A DNA stretch of 64,000 nucleotides, from contig CASJPF010000009.1 of assembly GCA_949383255.1 (NCBI GenBank), positions 1 to 64,000 on the forward strand, in the 5' to 3' direction. Position 1 is the first letter of the stretch. Each line of letters begins with the position of its first letter. Both the position numbers and the translations under genes were made by a program. This document shows positions 25,428 to 34,634 of this stretch, in pieces. The stretch comes from Lachnospiraceae bacterium. GTDB taxonomy: Bacteria > Bacillota > Clostridia > Lachnospirales > Lachnospiraceae. A model generated the notes under the pieces. The model was not told the DNA's origin. It worked only from the letters and a program-made list of their open reading frames with translations, and ran no database searches.

Positions 25428-26554
25428 AGGCGCGTGTCTTTTTGCAGGAGTTAACGAAGATAGGAATCAATACTGTTGCAGGCGTTCCAGACTCCACATT
25501 AAAACAATTTTGTGATGCCATTATGTTAGACGCTGGCAAACAATTTAGACATTATGTGACTGCAAATGAAGGCGCAGCGGTTGGTCTTGCAACAGGAATT
25601 TATTTGGCGACAAAACAGCCTTGTTTGGTGTACCTTCAAAATTCAGGTCTTGGAAATATTATCAATCCGTTGGCATCAATTGCCAACTGCGAAGTGTATG
25701 GCATTCCAATGTTGTTTGTAGTTGGATGGCGTGGAGAACCAGGCAAAAAAGATGAGCCACAGCATGTATATCAGGGAAAAGTTACCGATACACTTTTGGA
25801 AGTGATGAATGTGTCCTATGCGGTGATTGACGAGACAACAACAAAAGAACAACTAAGTGCGATTTTTGAAGAAGCCCACCATGTTCTGTGTGATAACAGA
25901 CAATATGCAATTATTGTTAAGAAAGGGACTTTTGAAAAAGAACAAGAGTTTTTATGGAAAAATGGTTATAATCTTGTGCGTGAAGACGCACTAAGAGTAA
26001 TTCTTCAAAATGTTTATCAAAATTCTTATATTATATCGACAACAGGAAAAATATCGAGGGAGTTATATGAACAGTGTGAAGCACTGTATGGAAATCATGA
26101 TAGACTTTTTATGACAGTGGGAGGTATGGGACATGCCTCTATGATTGCATATGGAGTTGCGCAGGCGGATAAGGCAAGACGCATTGTGTGTGTTGATGGT
26201 GACGGCGCAGTAATGATGCATATGGGAGCATTGGCGTTTCTTGCAAAACAGTCGCCAAGTAATTTTCTGCATATTGTAATTAACAATGCTGCGCATGAGT
26301 CTGTTGGAGCGATACCCACAGGTTTTAGCGGGCAAACATATGCGCAGATTGCAAAATCCTGTGGATATAAGCATGTAGATACAGTTCGTACAGATTCTGA
26401 TCTGGAAAAGGCATTGCAGACAACAAGCAATAGACAGGAACTTTCGATGATTGAAGTGATGACTGCGCTTGATTCAAGAGCAGATCTTGGCAGACCCAAA
26501 GAGAGCGCACGAGAAAATGGGATTCATTTTATGGAGTCGTTGCAGAAAGAATAA
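25424..26554 (+). CDS. Phosphonopyruvate decarboxylase
   Basis: 376 aa, thiamine-diphosphate enzyme. It drives C-P bond formation by decarboxylating phosphonopyruvate to phosphonoacetaldehyde. N-terminal Pyr domain: GVPDSTLKQFCDA at about 20 and TANEGAAVGLATG at about 45, with the ThDP-activating Glu. C-terminal PP domain: GGMGHASMIAYGVAQ at about 233 and CVDGDGAVMMHMGAL at about 257, the GDG...N ThDP/metal motif (INNAAHESVG follows). Length and order fit Ppd/Fom2-type enzymes. Overlaps the preceding gene by 4 bases. Confidence 0.93.
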   Translation: MKARVFLQELTKIGINTVAGVPDSTLKQFCDAIMLDAGKQFRHYVTANEGAAVGLATGIYLATKQPCLVYLQNSGLGNIINPLASIANCEVYGIPMLFVVGWRGEPGKKDEPQHVYQGKVTDTLLEVMNVSYAVIDETTTKEQLSAIFEEAHHVLCDNRQYAIIVKKGTFEKEQEFLWKNGYNLVREDALRVILQNVYQNSYIISTTGKISRELYEQCEALYGNHDRLFMTVGGMGHASMIAYGVAQADKARRIVCVDGDGAVMMHMGALAFLAKQSPSNFLHIVINNAAHESVGAIPTGFSGQTYAQIAKSCGYKHVDTVRTDSDLEKALQTTSNRQELSMIEVMTALDSRADLGRPKESARENGIHFMESLQKE

Positions 26555-26580
26555 TACAAGTAAAATGGGAGGTCCTAAAA

Positions 26581-27516
26581 TTGAAGAAGATACGAGAGAA
26601 TTGGGTAGATGCAGCACGAGGATTGGCAATATATTCTGTAGTGCTGGGTCATAGTATTCAATATGGGACACCACAGAATTATGAATTTCGTGCAAATGAA
26701 GTATTTCAGTTAATCTATGGATGTCATATGCCGCTTTTTATGATACTTAGTGGATATTTGTTTTGGTATTCGCTAAATCGATATGATTTGATTCATGGTA
26801 TACTATCAAAGATAAAGGGAATTATGATACCATGTGCGGCGTGGGGATTTTTGACATGGATGTGTGATGTATTGTTAGGTGGATATTCCGATATAAGTTT
26901 GGGTGGATATTTACGCTATACAGCTTTTTCCAATTGGTTTTTGTGGGCAGTATTTTATTGTTCTTTATATGGTTTTATCACAAAATATCTATTTCGCAGT
27001 CATATTTTGGGATATATTGTTCTATTGTGCGTAAATTATATTATGCCTAATATTGGAAATTATTCAGGAACAAAGAGAATGCTGCCTTTTTTTATTATGG
27101 GAATATTGTTAAATCAATATAATCTTTTGGACAAAATAAAGGCAATTCCTAAAATATTATTGTTATTGTCACTTGGAGGACTTTATATTTTAACTTTAAG
27201 ACTAGGATGCATAGAATTGATTACAGGGACAATTGGGAGCGCATTGGTTATTGTAGGTTTTTATCGTCTAAGTGAGCGTTATCATTTTAGCGTTTTGCGC
27301 AGATTAGGCGAGGTGTCCATTAGTATTTATTTATCCACGGGAATTGTATTTTTCTTTTGGATTAAGGAATACTTTAGAATTTCAGATTCTTATCGGTATT
27401 TGATCAAGGCAACATATATCTTTTTAATGTCGATTGTATTGACAGGGTTGTCCTTTGTATTGAGTAAACTTTTGCAGAGAAATTCAGTTACAAACAAGCT
27501 ATTTATGGGGAGGTAG
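26581..27516 (+). CDS. Acyltransferase 3 family O-acyltransferase
   Basis: 311 aa, about ten transmembrane helices. It begins with TTG at 26581, supported by GGGAGG at about 26566; no better in-frame ATG is close. Signature RENWVDAARGLAIYSVVLGHSIQ at the N-terminus (the His is catalytic in this family) and MPLFMILSGYLFW at about 50. It transfers acetyl or another acyl group across the membrane to a glycan. It sits between the AEP genes and a sulfatase-fold protein, consistent with polymer decoration. Confidence 0.8.
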   Translation: MKKIRENWVDAARGLAIYSVVLGHSIQYGTPQNYEFRANEVFQLIYGCHMPLFMILSGYLFWYSLNRYDLIHGILSKIKGIMIPCAAWGFLTWMCDVLLGGYSDISLGGYLRYTAFSNWFLWAVFYCSLYGFITKYLFRSHILGYIVLLCVNYIMPNIGNYSGTKRMLPFFIMGILLNQYNLLDKIKAIPKILLLLSLGGLYILTLRLGCIELITGTIGSALVIVGFYRLSERYHFSVLRRLGEVSISIYLSTGIVFFFWIKEYFRISDSYRYLIKATYIFLMSIVLTGLSFVLSKLLQRNSVTNKLFMGR

Positions 27517-27526
27517 GAGGATTGAT

Positions 27527-29665
27527 ATGTTTTATAACTATGGAATCATTCTAATGATAGCAATATTCAGCTTGTTGTCTGCTGTAGAAATAGATTTTAT
27601 AAAGACAAAAAAATATTTTTTTTGGAAATGGTCATTTTATTTTTGTGTAAATTTATGGATACTATCTTTCGCAAAGTATTATTTGGGATATAGAAAGGAA
27701 AATCTAATAGAAAGTTTTTGGAATGCAAAATTTATTACTTTATTACACTACAGTGTTCCCTTGATTATAATAGCTGTTGCATTGCCAATTTTGCTGAAAT
27801 TATTATTGCGGGAGAACGATATAAAATTGATTTGTTATTTTGATTCTTCTTTCTTTCTCGCGTTTAGTTTTACATTTTTCTTTGTTCGTAAATTAAATAA
27901 TAAAACATTTTGCATTGCGTTTGTGCTGGCAGTAATGATTGTTATGTCGGCGGTCTTTTTAAAAAAGATAAAATCAGACTGCTTGATTGATTTAAGTAAG
28001 GATTCGATCAAACAGAAAGCAAGACAAATTCTGCCGATTTTGTTATACTATCTAATAACAGTGGTGATTTTCACACCAAATGAACTTTATCTAAATAATG
28101 CGAAGGATTTTCCTTTACCGTACTGGTATTTCTTTGGAAAATTGCTGCTGTCAGGAGTGATTGTAGTCTTGATGCTCATGGCAGGAATGATACTATATTT
28201 AAATAAGGAGCATCTCAATATATATTTAATTTTTATGTTTGCTTTTTTGACTGCAGGATATATTCAGGGTTTGTTTTTCAATGGAAGTATGGGGGTTTTG
28301 GATGGAACAGGAAACAATGTATATAGTAATACAAGCATAATCATTAATTTTATTGTATGGTTTGTTTTGATTGGTATATTTGTATTTCTTGCATGGAAAA
28401 AACATGCATTTTTTGAGAAATTAATGAGAACTGTAAGCATTTGGATTATATTGATTCAGATAGTAACGCTTGGAACACTCTTTATTACTGCTGAGGAAAT
28501 TTCATCAAAAGATGAGATGATATTGATGACAGATGGGATGCTTGATGTTGGAGAAAAGGATAATATTGTTATTTTTGTCTTAGATAAATTTGATGGAATT
28601 TATGTTGATGAAATACTGGAGGAGGATAAAAACTTTTTTCAGCCTTTAAATGATTTTGTGTTTTATAAAAATGCAGCAAGTACATTTAATCCAACATATG
28701 ATAGTATTCCGTTCCTACTTACTGGATCTGCGTTTGATGAAGACAGTCACATAGATTATGTACAATACGCATATGATAACACAAATTTATTGACGGATAT
28801 TCGCGATGCAGGATATGATATTGGTGTATACACAGATAAACGATATGTCGCAGAGCAAATGAAAGATATAATATCCAATTATGAAGAAGGCATACAAAGG
28901 ACATGTAGTATGATAGATTTGTTTTCACTGATGAAACAGTGTTCTATGTATAAGATGGCTCCTCTTGCAGTGAAATATTATTATATTTATGATACAAGTG
29001 ATATTGCGTTGTTGACTGTAAATGATAAAATAGTAAATATAGAAGATGATTTACCTTTTTATCATAGGCTGGTAAGAGAAGGGGTGAGTGTCTCTAAGGA
29101 AGACAAAAAGAGTACATTTCGGTTTATTCATATGCATGGTGGACATCCACCCTATACAATGACGGAGGATTTTCAACACATTGAATATGATGCTAGGAGG
29201 GATGAACATTGGGGAAGTGGCGTTTCACAGCGAAAAGGTGCTATGAAAATTGTATATGAATATATAGCGCAACTAAAAAAGCTGGGAAAATATGAGGATG
29301 CATTGATTGTCATTACTTCGGATCATGGCATAACAGAAAAACTATATAACTCTGATGGAAATATGATAGATACTTCTTATCCTATTTTGTTTGTTAAAGA
29401 GCCATATGATTCGCATGAGAATATGGTTACAAGCAGCGCTCCAGTATGTCATCAAGATTTAATTGCAACTATTAGAAAAAACATTGGAGTTATTGCTACA
29501 GACAAAGGACTAGCTGAGATTGGAGCCAATGAAAAAAGAGTACGTTATATGTACGTTTCAACTCCAGATGTACTTGAAAAGTATGAAATTGATGGAGAGA
29601 TTGATAAAATAAATCATTGGAGTCTCCTGTACAAAAAACAAAAAGAATTGGAAACTACACATTAG
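27527..29665 (+). CDS. Membrane protein with extracellular sulfatase/LtaS-fold domain (paralogue 2)
   Basis: 712 aa, same architecture as 17735-19828: about eight helices, then an alkaline-phosphatase-superfamily domain with IVIFVLDKFDG, STFNPTYDSIPFLLTG (Thr at the nucleophile position), RFIHMHGGHPPY and IVITSDHGITE. A strong AGGAGG precedes the ATG. Two diverged copies bracket the AEP cassette, suggesting related transfer reactions on two donors or acceptors (inference). The end overlaps only the optional upstream start of the next gene. Confidence 0.75.
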   Translation: MFYNYGIILMIAIFSLLSAVEIDFIKTKKYFFWKWSFYFCVNLWILSFAKYYLGYRKENLIESFWNAKFITLLHYSVPLIIIAVALPILLKLLLRENDIKLICYFDSSFFLAFSFTFFFVRKLNNKTFCIAFVLAVMIVMSAVFLKKIKSDCLIDLSKDSIKQKARQILPILLYYLITVVIFTPNELYLNNAKDFPLPYWYFFGKLLLSGVIVVLMLMAGMILYLNKEHLNIYLIFMFAFLTAGYIQGLFFNGSMGVLDGTGNNVYSNTSIIINFIVWFVLIGIFVFLAWKKHAFFEKLMRTVSIWIILIQIVTLGTLFITAEEISSKDEMILMTDGMLDVGEKDNIVIFVLDKFDGIYVDEILEEDKNFFQPLNDFVFYKNAASTFNPTYDSIPFLLTGSAFDEDSHIDYVQYAYDNTNLLTDIRDAGYDIGVYTDKRYVAEQMKDIISNYEEGIQRTCSMIDLFSLMKQCSMYKMAPLAVKYYYIYDTSDIALLTVNDKIVNIEDDLPFYHRLVREGVSVSKEDKKSTFRFIHMHGGHPPYTMTEDFQHIEYDARRDEHWGSGVSQRKGAMKIVYEYIAQLKKLGKYEDALIVITSDHGITEKLYNSDGNMIDTSYPILFVKEPYDSHENMVTSSAPVCHQDLIATIRKNIGVIATDKGLAEIGANEKRVRYMYVSTPDVLEKYEIDGEIDKINHWSLLYKKQKELETTH

Positions 29666-29706
29666 CGGACAACGCTGTGTATCGTGTATGGAAGGATGTA
29701 ACGAGA

Positions 29707-30693
29707 ATGGATTGCAGTAGACAAAAAGGTATACTCTATATTGTAATTCCTTGTTTTAATGAAGAGGAAGCACTGGTATCATCTTCATTAAAACTTTTGG
29801 ATAAACTGCATCAACTGGTAAGAAGTGGAATGATTTCCAATCAAAGCAAAATTGTGTTTGTGGATGATGGTTCCGCGGATAAAACATGGGAAATTATTCA
29901 GGAATTATATAATAACAATGAAGAGATTATTGGACTTCGTTTTGCACATAACAGAGGGCATCAGAATGCAATTCTGGCTGGAATGATGTATTCTGTAAAA
30001 TACTGTGATTTTACAATAACCATAGATGCAGATTTACAGCAGGATATTAATGCTATGGAGGATTTTATTCAGGCATATATGGAGGGCAACGAAGTTGTGT
30101 ACGGTGTGCGTAATTCCAGAGATACAGATGGATTTTTTAAAAAACTGTCGGCTACATTATTTTATAAAACCATGAGAATAATGGATTGTAATATCTATGA
30201 AAACTCGGCGGATTATAGGCTTATGAGCAAAAAAGCTTTGAAAGCACTGTCAGAGTATAATGAAGTGAATCTGTTTCTGCGAGGAATTATACCAGATATT
30301 GGATTAAAGTCCTCGGTTGTACATTTTGAAGTATTTCCACGAATGCAAGGAGAATCGAAATATTCTTTGTCAAAAATGTTTACATTGGCAGTGGATGGAA
30401 TCACTTCTTTTAGTATTAAGCCAATTCGCATGGTCTTTATGATGGGAATATTGGCATTGCTAGTAGGATTTTTTATGATTATACACATTGTATATGAGCA
30501 TTATTTTGGGTATACAGTCAGTGGTTGGTCCTCTATACTAATGTCAATATGGGTACTTGGTGGGGCTGTATTATTATCGCTTGGCATTATAGGAGAGTAT
30601 GTGGGCAGGAATTATCTGGAAACAAAGCATCGCCCCAGATATTATTTCTGGGAGATTCTTTCGAGAGATGAGAGGGGAGAGGACAGTGAGTGA
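29707..30693 (+). CDS. GtrB/DPM1-like GT2 polyprenyl-phosphate glycosyltransferase
   Basis: 328 aa from ATG 29707 with GAAGGA upstream; ATG 29617 would overlap the previous gene by 49 bases and adds unrelated residues. GT-A motifs: IVIPCFNEEEA at about 15, FVDDGSADKTW at about 54, FAHNRGHQNAI, and TIDADLQQDIN at about 110. Two C-terminal helices and the GEYVGRNYLETKHRPRY signature. Supplies a lipid-linked sugar for extracytoplasmic transferases; the sugar is unknown. Confidence 0.85.
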   Translation: MDCSRQKGILYIVIPCFNEEEALVSSSLKLLDKLHQLVRSGMISNQSKIVFVDDGSADKTWEIIQELYNNNEEIIGLRFAHNRGHQNAILAGMMYSVKYCDFTITIDADLQQDINAMEDFIQAYMEGNEVVYGVRNSRDTDGFFKKLSATLFYKTMRIMDCNIYENSADYRLMSKKALKALSEYNEVNLFLRGIIPDIGLKSSVVHFEVFPRMQGESKYSLSKMFTLAVDGITSFSIKPIRMVFMMGILALLVGFFMIIHIVYEHYFGYTVSGWSSILMSIWVLGGAVLLSLGIIGEYVGRNYLETKHRPRYYFWEILSRDERGEDSE

Positions 30694-31831
30694 AAGCATA
30701 TCATATGATAAAATAATCATTGGTGCTGGCTTGTATGGTCTTTATTCTGCCTATTTTTGTGCAAAGCGCGGGGAACATGTTTTGGTTTTGGAGTGTGATG
30801 ACGGTCCCTTTCGGCGCGCGACTTACATTAATCAAGCAAGAGTGCATCAAGGGTATCACTATCCCCGTTCTCTTTCCACTGCTATGAAGTCTGCGGGTTA
30901 TTTTGCGCGGTTTAATGAGGATTATAGTTTTTGCATTAACCGAGCGTTTCAGAAGGTGTATGCTACGTCGAGCGAATACTCATGGTCTGACGGGGCACAG
31001 TTTCAGAAGTTTTGCGAGGCGGCACAGATTCCATGTGAAGCGTTGCGCCCGGAAAAATTTTTTCGGGAGGGTATGTGTGATGGGGCATTTTTGACAAGAG
31101 AATACACATATGATGCCATGATTTTAAGAGATTTTTTTATGGAGCAGTTGGCAACAGTAGGTAGTCTGGCGCAAATCCATTTTGGTGTTAAAATTGAACG
31201 GATTGAAAAGACACAAGATGCATATGAACTGTATGTCAAAGAAGAACAGAGAACAATAAAATATAAGACGGGATTTGTACTCAATGCCACCTATGCCTCC
31301 ACAAACCAGATTCTTAATATGCTTGGATTTGATAAGTTTGGTATTAAGTATGAATTGTGTGAGATTATACTTTGTGAGGTCAACGACAAATTAAAAGAGT
31401 ATGGGTTTACAGTGATGGATGGACCTTTTTTCTCAATTATGCCATTTGGGAAAACTGGTATGCATTCGCTTACTTCCGTGACATTTACGCCGCATGCGAC
31501 AAGCTATGATGCAGTTCCGCAGTTTCCTTGTCAGGCGGATAGTGGCGGATATTGCAGTGGCACGTATCTTGGCAATTGCAATGACTGTAAAGCAAGACCA
31601 CAGACGGCATTTCCCTATATGGCAAATCTGGCGCGAAAATATTTGCGGGAAGAGTATGCATTTGCGTACAAAGAATCCCTGTTTTCTATGAAGCCGATTC
31701 TTATGAGCTCAGAGATTGATGATTCGAGACCGACTGTTGTGCGCATTTTTTCTGAAAATCCCACGTTTGTGGGTGTGTTGTCGGGAAAGATTAACACGGT
31801 GTATGATTTGGATGAAATTTTGACTGCCTAA
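30686..31831 (+). CDS. FAD-dependent oxidoreductase (DAO-type) of a glycan cluster
   Basis: 381 aa from GTG 30686, with GGGGAGAGG 7-12 bases upstream and an 8-base overlap with the previous gene; longer in-frame starts exist at 30668 (ATG) and 30599 (ATG). Rossmann FAD motif IIIGAGLYGLYSAYFCAKRG near the N-terminus, ECDDGPFRRATYINQARVHQGYHYP (typical of the glycine/D-amino-acid oxidase class), and VRIFSENPTFVGVLSGK at the C-terminus. It carries an unusual Cys pair (LGNCNDCK, about residue 293). Substrate unknown; neighbours suggest oxidation of a sugar or amino-sugar. GC content rises from about here onward relative to the AEP block. Confidence 0.7.
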   Translation: MSESISYDKIIIGAGLYGLYSAYFCAKRGEHVLVLECDDGPFRRATYINQARVHQGYHYPRSLSTAMKSAGYFARFNEDYSFCINRAFQKVYATSSEYSWSDGAQFQKFCEAAQIPCEALRPEKFFREGMCDGAFLTREYTYDAMILRDFFMEQLATVGSLAQIHFGVKIERIEKTQDAYELYVKEEQRTIKYKTGFVLNATYASTNQILNMLGFDKFGIKYELCEIILCEVNDKLKEYGFTVMDGPFFSIMPFGKTGMHSLTSVTFTPHATSYDAVPQFPCQADSGGYCSGTYLGNCNDCKARPQTAFPYMANLARKYLREEYAFAYKESLFSMKPILMSSEIDDSRPTVVRIFSENPTFVGVLSGKINTVYDLDEILTA

Positions 31832-31891
31832 ATAAGTTTGTCACTGTGAAGGTTGAGACACAATAAAAATAAAGTAAGGAAATGAGAGTAC

Positions 31892-32824
31892 ATGACAAGT
31901 AAAGAAAAAAATTTTATGTCTGCTGTAATCTACGTGCATAATGATGCAGAACGAATTGGAGATTTTTTACAGACTGTGTTACAGGTTTTGGAAGATAATT
32001 TTGAACATTCAGAAGTCATTTGTGTCAACGATTACTCACAGGACAATAGCACAGATGTAATGAAAACAATTGGTAGGAAGACCAAAAGTGCTACGATTAC
32101 TGTTCTGAATATGAGTTATTTTCACGGGAAAGAAATTGCGATGAATGCGGGAATGGATCTGGCGATTGGTGATTTCGTGTTGGAGTTTGATACTTGTCTG
32201 TTGGATTTTGAGCCGGCTGAAATTATGAAAGTCTACCGAAAATCTTTGGAGGGATTTGATATTGTGAGCGCCTCGCCCAATCAAAGACAGCGGTTCACTT
32301 CCGGACTTTTTTATAAAATATTTAACCGGTTTACCAATTTTTCCTATCAACTGGGCACAGAACGGTTCCGGGTGCTAAGCCGACGGGTAATCAATCGAAT
32401 TAGCAGTATGAACAAATCTGTGCCATATAGGAAGGCGGTGTATGCAAACTGTGGATTAAAAACTGCGAATATAAGATATAGTGTTACGCGAAGGCAGGTG
32501 ATAAAACCAGATCCAGCTGAGCGCAAATATCGCACAGAGCTTGCGGTGAACAGTATGATTCTATTTACAGGGCTGGGGTATCGGTTTTCTGTTACAATGA
32601 CCGTAATTATGATGTTTGTCGCTGTGTTTGTCGCTGTATACTCAGCAGTTATATACTTGTTTAGCACACCAGTTGCCGGCTGGACAACAACAATATTTTT
32701 TATGTCGTTTGCCTTTTTTGGACTGTTTGGGATTTTGACAGTGATTATAAAGTATCTTCAAATATTAGTCGATTTAATATTTAAACGAAGAAAATACAGT
32801 TTTGAGAGTATAGAAAAGTTATAG
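31892..32824 (+). CDS. GT2 polyprenyl-phosphate glycosyltransferase, divergent GtrB-like
   Basis: 310 aa. Reduced GT-A motifs: VIYVHNDAERI at about 10, CVNDYSQDNST at about 43 (the usual VDDGS is VNDYS), MSYFHGKEIAMNAGMDLAIGDFVLEFDTC at about 70-100 (the DXD site is replaced by FDTC). Two C-terminal helices at about 230-255 and 262-290. The divergent metal site suggests an altered donor or partial loss of activity. AAGGAAATGAGAG precedes the start. Confidence 0.7.
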   Translation: MTSKEKNFMSAVIYVHNDAERIGDFLQTVLQVLEDNFEHSEVICVNDYSQDNSTDVMKTIGRKTKSATITVLNMSYFHGKEIAMNAGMDLAIGDFVLEFDTCLLDFEPAEIMKVYRKSLEGFDIVSASPNQRQRFTSGLFYKIFNRFTNFSYQLGTERFRVLSRRVINRISSMNKSVPYRKAVYANCGLKTANIRYSVTRRQVIKPDPAERKYRTELAVNSMILFTGLGYRFSVTMTVIMMFVAVFVAVYSAVIYLFSTPVAGWTTTIFFMSFAFFGLFGILTVIIKYLQILVDLIFKRRKYSFESIEKL

Positions 32825-32835
32825 GAGGAACGGAT

Positions 32836-33816
32836 ATGGTAGCATTGGTAGGTTACACTGGGTTTGTAGGAAGCAATCTTTATTCGAGGGCGAGGAATCG
32901 CATTAAGGGCGTGTACAATTCACAGAATATAGAGAAAGCGTATGGTCTTGAGCCAGAGGTGCTTATTTATGCAGGTGTGCGTGCAGAAAAATATCTTGCA
33001 AACAATGCTCCAGATCAGGATTTGGAACAGATTCTGGAAGCGGAGAAGAATATAAAAGCAATTAATCCACAGCGTCTTGTGCTGATTTCTACCATAGATG
33101 TTTACAGCAATCCTGTGGGTGTGGATGAGAAGGATTCTCCGCTGTCTAATGGAAAGGGCGGAAGGGAAGACCATTTTCAGCCATATGGACTAAATCGCTA
33201 TTATTTGGAAAAGTGGGTGCGAAAAAATTATCCAAATGCGTTAATTGTCAGACTGCCAGCGCTCTATGGATATAATATTAAGAAAAATTTTATTTATGAT
33301 TATATGAATGTAATTCCATCTATGTTGAAGAAGGAAAAGTACCTTGAATTAAAAGTTTTGGAGAAGGCGGAGGATGCGATTCGTTTAGAAGACTGCTATG
33401 AGGTGGCCCAAAATGGATTCTATCGCTGTGTAAAGCTTGACCGTGAGCGAAGGGAGCTTTTAAAGAAAAAGTTTAAGAAGCTAGGATTTACAGCACTTCA
33501 TTTTACGGATAGTCGCAGCACATTTCAATTCTATTCGCTGGGGCGTTTGTGGGAGGATATTCAGACTGCATTGAATGAAAATATGCTGTATTTTAATGTT
33601 GCGACAGAGCCTGTTTCCGCTGCGGAAGTGTATAAAGCATTGACTGGACAGGTATTTAAGAATGAGCTAAAAGGTACGCCTGCAAAATATGATTTCAGAA
33701 CTACATATGCAGCAAAGTTTGGCGGCAGAGATGGATACCTCTGTAACAAAGAGGCAGTTCTGACAGATATTAAAATGTTTGTGAATCATATGATTCAAGA
33801 GGGTGAACAGAGATGA
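32836..33816 (+). CDS. NAD-dependent epimerase/dehydratase-like SDR protein
   Basis: 326 aa, extended SDR. N-terminal VALVGYTGFVGSN binds NAD(P); ISTIDVY at about 93 matches the conserved S/T strand. The active-site motif reads YGLNR (about residue 115) where YxxxK is usual, so the catalytic Lys is replaced by Arg. This may alter or abolish dehydrogenase chemistry. Strong AGGAGG start. Coupled by a 4-base overlap to the TIM-barrel gene. Substrate unknown; probably part of a sugar-modification set with 30686 and 33813. Confidence 0.65.
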   Translation: MVALVGYTGFVGSNLYSRARNRIKGVYNSQNIEKAYGLEPEVLIYAGVRAEKYLANNAPDQDLEQILEAEKNIKAINPQRLVLISTIDVYSNPVGVDEKDSPLSNGKGGREDHFQPYGLNRYYLEKWVRKNYPNALIVRLPALYGYNIKKNFIYDYMNVIPSMLKKEKYLELKVLEKAEDAIRLEDCYEVAQNGFYRCVKLDRERRELLKKKFKKLGFTALHFTDSRSTFQFYSLGRLWEDIQTALNENMLYFNVATEPVSAAEVYKALTGQVFKNELKGTPAKYDFRTTYAAKFGGRDGYLCNKEAVLTDIKMFVNHMIQEGEQR

Positions 33817-34634
33817 AGCTTTCCATTTCCAATATTGCGTGGACAACAGAAGAGGATGAAAAAGTATATGCGCTAATGCGCAGATATGGGTATTGTGGAT
33901 TGGAGATTGCGCCAACGCGTTTTTTTGCGTCAGAACCATATCATAATATGGAAGCGGTTCAAAGATGGCGACAGGAGTGCTTTGCCAAAGAAGGTTTTGT
34001 AATTTCTTCCATGCAATCTATTTGGTATGGCAGAACAGAGGTGCTCTTTGCTGATACTGCCCAACGCGAAACGCTTTTGGCATATACACAGAAAGCGGTT
34101 GATTTTGCAGAGGCAGTGCAGTGTGCAAACCTTGTGTTTGGGAGTCCCAGAAACAGAGTGCTTCCTGACCCTTCTGACAGACAGCTTTGGCGGCAAGGGG
34201 TACAATTTTTTCAGAGAATTGGTGATTATGCGCACAAGAAACAGACTGCGATTGCAATGGAAGCCAACCCACCAATTTATAATACCAACTATATCAATAC
34301 AACGAAGGAAGCCATCGCATTGATAGAGGAAGTTGGATCAAAAGGGTTTCTTCTTAATTTGGATCTTGGCACAATGATTGAGATGAGAGAGCCTGTGGAG
34401 GTGCTCGAGGGACATGAGCAACAGATTCATCATGTCCATATCAGCGAACCTTTTTTGAAGCCAATTGTTATGGACAGTAGTAGAAGGCAATTTCACAGGG
34501 AGATAGCTGCCTTTTTGCAAGAACATGAGTATCAAGGTTATGTGTCTGTGGAGATGGGAAAGACAGAGGAAGGTATCGACCGAATTGCTTTGCTTGAAGA
34601 GGTTCTAGCATATGGAAGGGAGATCTTTGGATGA
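33813..34634 (+). CDS. Xylose-isomerase-like TIM-barrel sugar isomerase/epimerase
   Basis: 273 aa of the AP-endonuclease 2 superfamily. LSISNIAW opening, GLEIAPTRFF at about 28, MEANPPIYNTN at about 149 (Glu of the metal site), LNLDLGTMIE at about 178, HHVHISEPF at about 204 (His/Asp region) and YVSVEMGKT at about 244 (C-terminal Glu). These acids and His match the metal centre of the fold. Substrate unknown. It overlaps the genes on both sides by 4 bases. Confidence 0.75.
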   Translation: MKLSISNIAWTTEEDEKVYALMRRYGYCGLEIAPTRFFASEPYHNMEAVQRWRQECFAKEGFVISSMQSIWYGRTEVLFADTAQRETLLAYTQKAVDFAEAVQCANLVFGSPRNRVLPDPSDRQLWRQGVQFFQRIGDYAHKKQTAIAMEANPPIYNTNYINTTKEAIALIEEVGSKGFLLNLDLGTMIEMREPVEVLEGHEQQIHHVHISEPFLKPIVMDSSRRQFHREIAAFLQEHEYQGYVSVEMGKTEEGIDRIALLEEVLAYGREIFG

